Shown here in pieces: positions 5,851 to 9,083 of a stretch of DNA of 9,083 bases. The notes under the pieces were generated by a model, which was not told the origin of the DNA, did not search any database, and saw only the letters and a program-made list of their open reading frames with translations. Where the stretch lies: positions 1 to 9,083 of the forward strand of contig DIKH01000068.1 in NCBI GenBank assembly GCA_002424495.1. Direction: 5' to 3'. A program made the translations under genes and the position numbers. The number at the start of each line of letters is the position of its first letter. Positions within the stretch are counted from its first letter, which is position 1. The stretch is from Desulfobacteraceae bacterium UBA5623. GTDB taxonomy: Bacteria > Desulfobacterota > DSM-4660 > Desulfatiglandales > Desulfatiglandaceae.

Positions 5851-6678
5851 ATGAGAGATCGAAACGAAATATTAAAGGATATCATTGAGTTAAACGGAAA
5901 AATCGAGGCTTTGGAAGAAAGTATTTCGGAGAAAAAAAGAGAGCTTTCAGACTTGAAGGTAGGCCATAAAAAATTGGTGGTTGCAACCGTCGGCCATGAC
6001 CGACAGCCGGCCAGTTTGAAAGTTCAAAGGGAGAAGATTCTTGAGCTTGAGACTATCTTGGAAATCGAGAGTGAGACCATCCAGGAGCTTAAGGCAAGGT
6101 CCCCTATCTTGAAGGCAGAGGACAAAGAATGTGAACGGCAGGACCTGTTAAACAGCTATTTGCCAAAGGTTGATGAGTTTTTCAGTAAAGTCAATGCGGT
6201 CAGGGAAAAACTCATAAGCATGTTCAATCAAGTTGGCGAACTCGAAGTCATTGTCCAGGACTTAATAAATACCGAAAATCCGGTAAATTGGCTAAATAAT
6301 GTGGTCTTTTCAGGGTTAACTTTTGAGGAATATCAAGGACTTGAAATGAATGTTAATTTTGACGAATTGAATCGAATTTATAATCAGACCACAGTAGATT
6401 GGAGAAATCAGGGACAGAGATTTAACATGCTGATCCAAAAAGCGATTGGCTGCCTGGGAGGTTTAAGGATGACCAAGCCCAGAATACCGGACCCGCCAAA
6501 AATTGATCGAGGGGTCGAATATGAACCAAATCCGACGTCTCGTTTGGAAAACCCAGATGGTCCACAGGGAATCTTCAAAAATCCACAAAATTATTCGATT
6601 CACGATCAAAGAAAGCATGGGCTGATAAAACCTTCGCCAGGCACACAGCAGCCGACACGGGCAGCCGTCGGGCAATAA
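5851..6678 (+). CDS. Unrecognised coiled-coil protein with a proline-rich tail
   Basis: I do not recognise this 275-residue protein. Residues about 1-40 and 57-90 carry heptad-like Leu/Ile spacing rich in Glu and Lys (for example ELNGKIEALEESISEKKREL), indicating a coiled coil broken by a short VGHDRQP linker. Residues about 100-205 look globular and helical, with NPVNWLNNVVFSGLTFEEYQ and TVDWRNQGQRFNMLIQKAIG. From about 208 the chain is rich in Pro, Asn and Gly (KPRIPDPPKIDRG to SPGTQQPTRAAVGQ), typical of a disordered tail. The ATG at 5851 is chosen because AGGGAGG (5835-5841) lies 9 bases upstream; an earlier in-frame ATG at 5791 would sit inside the preceding gene. It is co-transcribed with that gene. 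Structural, partition or packaging roles are possible but unsupported. Confidence 0.78.
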   Translation: MRDRNEILKDIIELNGKIEALEESISEKKRELSDLKVGHKKLVVATVGHDRQPASLKVQREKILELETILEIESETIQELKARSPILKAEDKECERQDLLNSYLPKVDEFFSKVNAVREKLISMFNQVGELEVIVQDLINTENPVNWLNNVVFSGLTFEEYQGLEMNVNFDELNRIYNQTTVDWRNQGQRFNMLIQKAIGCLGGLRMTKPRIPDPPKIDRGVEYEPNPTSRLENPDGPQGIFKNPQNYSIHDQRKHGLIKPSPGTQQPTRAAVGQ

Positions 6679-6683
6679 GAGAG

Positions 6684-6719
6684 GCTCCACAGTGGAGCGC
6701 GCTTCACTTCGGGGGGGGG
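6684..6719. repeat. Perfect palindrome followed by a G9 tract
   Basis: GCTCCAC-A-GTGGAGC (6684-6698) is a perfect palindrome beginning 5 bases after the coiled-coil gene stop. Nine consecutive G follow at 6711-6719. With only one central base it would suit a dimeric protein site or a cruciform better than a tight RNA hairpin, and no T-run makes it a terminator. The remaining bases to 6776 contain nothing else I can assign. Confidence 0.4.
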
Positions 6720-6776
6720 CACATTGGAACCTCCAGGCCGATTGCCTCCCCATTATCACCAAAAAAATAGGTAACC

Positions 6777-6998
6777 ATGGATTTTGATCGTAATGCCATT
6801 TTGGACGGTCCTGGGCGGATACACTGCCAGCACCTTCGCGCCAATGTTTCTTCGGGTGAGTGTGAGCGAAGGCGCGGCAGAGCCTTGAGAGGCGAAACAT
6901 TCAGGTGGCAGCTATATTTAAGCGGGATGGGTGGTCCGCCGCTTTTAAAATTGAGAGAGTGTCTTTTCTGCAAGCAGTATGAAGAAAATCATAATTAA
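6777..6998 (+). CDS. Possible small four-cysteine (zinc-binding-like) protein
   Basis: A 73-residue open frame of uncertain status. The supporting pattern is Cys17 and Cys29 (IHCQHLRANVSSGECERRR) with a later C-x2-C at Cys62 and Cys65 (ECLFCKQ), spaced like a small zinc ribbon or finger; His16 and His19 lie next to the first cysteine. The C-x11-C followed by an Arg-rich turn and then C-x2-C resembles small proteins seen in phage and mobile-element regions, but I cannot name the family. The ribosome binding site is weak (AGG 5 bases before the ATG). The gene overlaps the next small frame by 20 bases. CCTTCGC (6833-6839) and GCGAAGG (6866-6872) form an internal inverted repeat, so a structural RNA or chance frame is an alternative. 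Confidence 0.5.
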   Translation: MDFDRNAILDGPGRIHCQHLRANVSSGECERRRGRALRGETFRWQLYLSGMGGPPLLKLRECLFCKQYEENHN

Positions 6999-7149
6999 GA
7001 AAATCATAGCGTTACCTGCTAGAACTATAGAAAATGTTTCCGAACAACTGGTCTGGCTAGACAACGAACTCCAGGGAAAACATGACGTAAATGTTGCCTG
7101 GGCGAATAGAGTCCGTGACGAGGCCCTTGGAATAGCAAGTGAATCATAA
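6979..7149 (+). CDS. Possible 56-residue small protein
   Basis: A short open frame beginning MKKIIIKKIIALPARTIENV and ending EALGIASES. The start is rich in Lys and Ile, and the remainder has an amphipathic, protein-like composition (VSEQLVWLDNELQGKHDVN, then AWANRVRDEALG). No family is recognised. The ATG at 6979 has no good ribosome binding site, but it lies within the last 20 bases of the preceding frame, so coupled translation is conceivable. A GC-rich stretch follows at 7158-7172 with CCCGG/CCGGG arms; it lacks a T-run. The protein could be genuine, a decayed remnant or chance. Confidence 0.4.
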   Translation: MKKIIIKKIIALPARTIENVSEQLVWLDNELQGKHDVNVAWANRVRDEALGIASES

Positions 7150-7240
7150 CCCAACTACCCGGGGCCTCCGGGCTCCTGGGGGAATAGTGGCTATCGCATA
7201 TATTGCGGTGTTTGTGGAAGATATGCCCATATTTTGTGTA

Positions 7241-7268
7241 TTGACTCCATGGTAAAAATGCCAATAAT
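7241..7268 (+). promoter_or_regulatory. Candidate promoter of hicBA
   Basis: TTGACT (7241-7246) and AATAAT (7263-7268) are separated by 16 bases, each matching five of six consensus positions. They sit 27 bases before hicB. A small palindrome, CGCA-TATAT-TGCG (7195-7207), lies about 35 bases upstream and could be an operator, but HicB-type autoregulation at it is only a guess. Confidence 0.5.
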
Positions 7269-7294
7269 TCACTTTAGGGAAAGGAGGTAGACTT

Positions 7295-7633
7295 ATGCCT
7301 GATTTAAGCCCAAAAAATCTTTTGTTAAGATGCTATGGTTATAAAACAAAAAAAGGCAATTATGTTGGCGTTTGTTTAGAATTTAACCTTGCAGTTGAAG
7401 CAGAAACTACACAACAGTTAAAGCAAAAAATGAATCAGGTCATAAAAAGCTATGTCGAAACGGTCCTTGATACCGAAGATGAAGAATCTATCGCACAACT
7501 TTTGAATAGACGCGCTCCTTTTTTTGACTATCTAACCTATCAATTCACATGCTTAATCAATTTCATACGGAACTTTCCGGGTAATTTCACATTCAAAGAG
7601 ATCCTTCCTTTTCATCTTGCCCATAACTGCTAA
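7295..7633 (+). CDS. hicB: HicB-like antitoxin
   Basis: A 112-residue partner of the downstream HicA toxin. Residues about 8-50 follow the HicB partial RNase-H-like fold: LLRCYGYKTKKGNYVGVCLE strands, then FNLAVEAETTQQLKQKMNQV leading into a helix. HicB normally blocks the toxin surface and often represses its own operon. Here the C-terminal half (LNRRAPFFDYLTYQFTCLIN and following) is aromatic and shows no recognisable helix-turn-helix or ribbon-helix-helix domain, so autoregulation would need another mechanism. AAGGAGG (7281-7287) gives a strong ribosome binding site 7 bases before the ATG. The stop TAATG shares its last base with the hicA start, so the two are translationally coupled. Order is antitoxin before toxin, opposite to the classical hicAB order. 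Coding is visibly AT-rich compared with 5370-5849, suggesting separate acquisition. Confidence 0.77.
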   Translation: MPDLSPKNLLLRCYGYKTKKGNYVGVCLEFNLAVEAETTQQLKQKMNQVIKSYVETVLDTEDEESIAQLLNRRAPFFDYLTYQFTCLINFIRNFPGNFTFKEILPFHLAHNC

Positions 7634-7881
7634 TGGGAGAGAAATTTTTTCCATTAGATAGAGATCAGGTTGAATCCATACTGCTTTCCTGTGGTTTTAC
7701 TCAAGTAAGGCAAAAAGGAAGTCATGCACAATGGGAGGGGAGACCTAAAAATAAACGCTGTATTGTTACAGTGGATCACTTGAAAAGCAGGAAAGAAAAA
7801 TACGGGCCATTACTTCTAAGAAAAATGATTGAACAATCCGGCCTTAGCAAAAAGGAATTTTACTCCTATCTCAAAAAATAA
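7633..7881 (+). CDS. hicA: HicA-like mRNA interferase toxin
   Basis: An 82-residue HicA/YcfA-type toxin with a double-stranded-RNA-binding-like fold; HicA cleaves mRNA and tmRNA when freed from HicB. The diagnostic elements are VESILLSCGFTQVRQKGSHA, with the GSH triad at residues 29-31 (catalytic His31), then QWEGRPKNKRCIVTVDH as the following strands. The family is usually near 60 residues; this copy has a longer C-terminal helical extension (KYGPLLLRKMIEQSGLSKKE). It starts on the last base of the hicB stop and ends 20 bases before an intrinsic terminator, so hicB-hicA is a self-contained cassette. Such pairs often act as addiction modules of mobile elements or as abortive anti-phage systems. 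Confidence 0.87.
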   Translation: MGEKFFPLDRDQVESILLSCGFTQVRQKGSHAQWEGRPKNKRCIVTVDHLKSRKEKYGPLLLRKMIEQSGLSKKEFYSYLKK

Positions 7882-7901
7882 TCCCACTTGCCTTTATCCT
7901 G

Positions 7902-7924
7902 ACCGCCTCCGGGCGGTTTTTTTT
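7902..7924 (+). terminator. Intrinsic terminator of hicBA
   Basis: ACCGCC (7902-7907) pairs with GGGCGGT (7911-7917) through a short TCC loop, followed by eight T (7917-7924). The GC stem plus T-run is a classical rho-independent terminator, positioned 20 bases after the hicA stop. Confidence 0.88.
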
Positions 7925-7942
7925 ATGGCTTCTTTTTAAAAG

Positions 7943-7964
7943 TGGGGACAAAATGGGGACAAAA
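7943..7964. repeat. Tandem 11-bp repeat near the tRNA-Lys 3' end
   Basis: TGGGGACAAAA is repeated exactly twice in tandem (7943-7953, 7954-7964). It lies about 57 bp from the 3' end of tRNA-Lys, on the side where an element using that tRNA as attachment site would join. Tandem direct repeats at such positions can be arm-type binding sites for tyrosine integrases. No integrase is visible in the window, so this remains a proposal. Confidence 0.45.
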
Positions 7965-7977
7965 GGACCACCCAAAG

Positions 7978-8010
7978 AAAAAGGGGGTTAAGCTATTATC
8001 GCCTAACCCC
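7978..8010 (-). terminator. Intrinsic terminator of the tRNA operon
   Basis: Read on the minus strand, GGGGTTA (8010-8004) pairs with TAACCCC (7990-7984), and GC/GC pairs further in can extend the stem. A C and a run of T (complement of 7978-7982) follow, forming a rho-independent terminator 10 bases beyond the tRNA-Lys CCA end. Confidence 0.8.
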
Positions 8011-8020
8011 TTGAATTTTA

Positions 8021-8096
<76 letters not shown>

Positions 8097-8115
8097 ATTA
8101 ATTATATTGCTGTGG

Positions 8116-8192
8116 TGGCGCGCCCGGCAGGACTCGAACCTGCGGCCGACGGGTTCGAAGCCCGGCGCTCTATCCGGCTGAGCTACGGGCGC
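8116..8192 (-). tRNA. tRNA-Arg (anticodon TCG)
   Basis: Minus-strand reading begins GCGCCCGTAGCTCAGCCGG, with a 7-bp acceptor stem GCGCCCG/CGGGCGC, discriminator G and an encoded CCA (8116-8118). The anticodon loop is CTTCGAA, anticodon TCG, reading Arg CGN codons such as CGA. The T-arm is GCAGG-TTCGAGT-CCTGC. The 77-base gene is the first of the two-tRNA unit. Confidence 0.96.
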
Positions 8193-8204
8193 CAATCGGA
8201 AAGG

Positions 8205-8233
8205 AACTTAAGCAAGAAACCGGATTTTGTCAA
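8205..8233 (-). promoter_or_regulatory. Promoter of the tRNA-Arg/tRNA-Lys unit
   Basis: On the minus strand TTGACA (8233-8228) is followed after 17 bases by TAAGTT (8210-8205). The predicted start lies about 6 bases before tRNA-Arg, as usual for stable RNA genes. The -35 is perfect; the -10 matches only three of six positions. Confidence 0.5.
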
Positions 8234-8255
8234 CACAATTTTTATGAGAATTGGC

Positions 8256-8284
8256 TTGACATATAATAAAAATTCACCTAAAAG
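8256..8284 (+). promoter_or_regulatory. Probable promoter of rplM-rpsI
   Basis: TTGACA (8256-8261) and TAAAAG (8279-8284) are 17 bases apart; the -10 matches four of six positions. A TATAAT at 8262-8267 abuts the -35 and lacks a good -35 of its own at the right distance. The promoter is divergent from that of the tRNA unit, about 20 bp away, and leaves a short leader before rplM at 8319. Confidence 0.5.
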
Positions 8285-8318
8285 TATCTCTTTATTGTTT
8301 TACACGCAGGGTGATACT

Positions 8319-8747
8319 ATGAAAACATTCGTTGCTAAAGAACATGAGGTCGCCAAAAACTGGCATCTGGTTGATGCCAAAGACAGGGTCGTGGGCAGGA
8401 TTGCCACCCAAATAGCCATGCGTTTGAGGGGTAAGCACAAGCCCATATTTACCCCACATGCAGACACTGGTGATTTTGTAATAGTTGTCAATGCCGATAA
8501 GGTTGTGTTTACAGGCAGGAAATGGGATGACAAGTACTATTACCGGCATTCCGGATATATGGGCGGACTAAAACAGATCTCGGCCAGAAAGCTTCTGGAA
8601 TTCAAGCCCGAGGAAATACTGCGTTTTGCTGTCAAGAGGATGCTTCCCAAAAACAGTCTTGGGCGTCGGCAGCTGAAAAAACTCAAAATATATGCCGGTC
8701 CCGATCATCCGCATCAGGCACAACAACCAGAGAAATGGGAGATTTAG
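8319..8747 (+). CDS. rplM: 50S ribosomal protein L13
   Basis: A full-length 142-residue L13, the usual size for bacteria. L13 is an early-assembly 23S rRNA-binding protein of the large subunit. Hallmarks are WHLVDAKDRVVGRIATQIA (about 15-33), LRGKHKPIFTPHADTGDFVI, YYRHSGYMGGLKQ, RFAVKRMLPKNSLGR and LKIYAGPDHPHQAQ near the end. The ATG at 8319 follows AGGGTG (8308-8313) 5 bases upstream; the frame is open further upstream across the tRNA genes but has no plausible start. rpsI begins at the base after the stop, the conserved rplM-rpsI operon. Its codon use and chromosomal context mark the host side of the window. Confidence 0.98.
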   Translation: MKTFVAKEHEVAKNWHLVDAKDRVVGRIATQIAMRLRGKHKPIFTPHADTGDFVIVVNADKVVFTGRKWDDKYYYRHSGYMGGLKQISARKLLEFKPEEILRFAVKRMLPKNSLGRRQLKKLKIYAGPDHPHQAQQPEKWEI

Positions 8748-9083
8748 ATGGCAGAGGAAATATTTTACGCCACGGGAAAGAGAAAAACAGCAGTGGCCAG
8801 GGTCTGGATAAGACCTGGTAACGGCGATATATCCATAAACAGAAAACCCATGAATCAATATGTCAACCGGGAGTCCGACAGGGTGCTTATTATGGAGCCC
8901 CTTGTGGCCAATGGGCAGACCGGAAAGTTCGACATCACGGTCAATGTCAAAGGCGGCGGTGTCCACGGACAGGCAGGCGCTATCAGACATGGCATCAGCA
9001 AGGCGATTATTATTGTTGATCCGGCATTGAGGGACCCGATTAAAAAAGCAGGATTCCTGACCAGAGATTCAAGAAAGAAAGAA
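8748..9083 (+). CDS. rpsI: 30S ribosomal protein S9 (3' end beyond the window)
   Basis: The first 112 codons of S9, a small-subunit protein whose C-terminal tail reaches the P-site tRNA. Seen are ATGKRKTAVARVWIRPGNG (about 8-26), ISINRKPMNQYV, the conserved VNVKGGGVHGQAGAIRHGIS (about 66-85), ALRDPIKKAGFLTRD and the start of the basic tail, DSRKKE. The family is about 130 residues, so some 18 residues including the terminal S-K-R-type end are outside the window. It starts immediately after the rplM stop (TAGATG), with GGGAG (8737-8741) inside rplM as ribosome binding site. Confidence 0.98.
   Translation, partial: MAEEIFYATGKRKTAVARVWIRPGNGDISINRKPMNQYVNRESDRVLIMEPLVANGQTGKFDITVNVKGGGVHGQAGAIRHGISKAIIIVDPALRDPIKKAGFLTRDSRKKE

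Noticed and set aside
6463..6973. Long minus-strand frames opposite the coiled-coil gene end and the four-cysteine frame.
   Set aside because: No ribosome binding site or recognisable domain; the plus strand has better coding evidence in the overlapping part.

Overview
The window joins a mobile-element-like accessory region (about 1-7960) to a conserved chromosomal locus (about 7980-9083). The chromosomal part holds two tRNA genes on the minus strand (Arg-TCG, then Lys-CTT) and, divergent from them, rplM-rpsI on the plus strand. The window ends inside rpsI. The L13 and S9 sequences are bacterial. The mix of families (an XPB-like helicase of a type I associate with sulfate-reducing or related deltaproteobacteria, an AlpA-like regulator, HicBA) suggests Desulfobacterota, but that assignment is inferred from familiarity, not from a search.

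Layout: 1-265 is a control region with a sigma-70-type promoter (57-85), an operator-like inverted repeat at the expected transcript start, and a leader hairpin whose 3' arm contains the Shine-Dalgarno of the first gene. 266-3429 is a tightly packed three-gene unit: an AlpA/excisionase-like DNA-binding protein, an XPB/Ssl2-type SF2 helicase, and a DnaB-N/RepA-type replicative helicase. Immediately after it, 3431-3705 carries a dense set of GGTGGACAG repeats plus inverted copies. This arrangement reads best as an iteron-type replication origin next to its helicase. 3975-4217 encodes a small helical protein of unknown function. 4375-5073 encodes a complete serine recombinase of the resolvase/invertase type, with its own promoter and operator-like repeats. 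It is followed by a GC-rich 122-bp structured region with poly-C and poly-G tracts.

5370-6678 holds two adjacent unrecognised genes, one with a duplicated helical motif and one with an N-terminal coiled coil. 6777-7149 holds two small possible genes, the first with a four-cysteine pattern. 7295-7881 is a HicB-HicA toxin-antitoxin pair ending in a clear intrinsic terminator.

Interpretation: this looks like the replication, maintenance and stability portion of an integrative, possibly autonomously replicating, element (integrative plasmid, ICE or phage satellite) beside tRNA-Lys. AlpA would control excision or transcription, the two helicases with the iterons would drive replication, the serine recombinase could resolve multimers or act at a local site, and HicBA could stabilise the element. 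No tyrosine integrase, relaxase, capsid or packaging gene is visible, and no second copy of the tRNA-Lys 3' end occurs here, so the boundary at the tRNA is inferred. Poly-G/C tracts, the possible origin and the leader hairpin are the most noteworthy non-coding signals.
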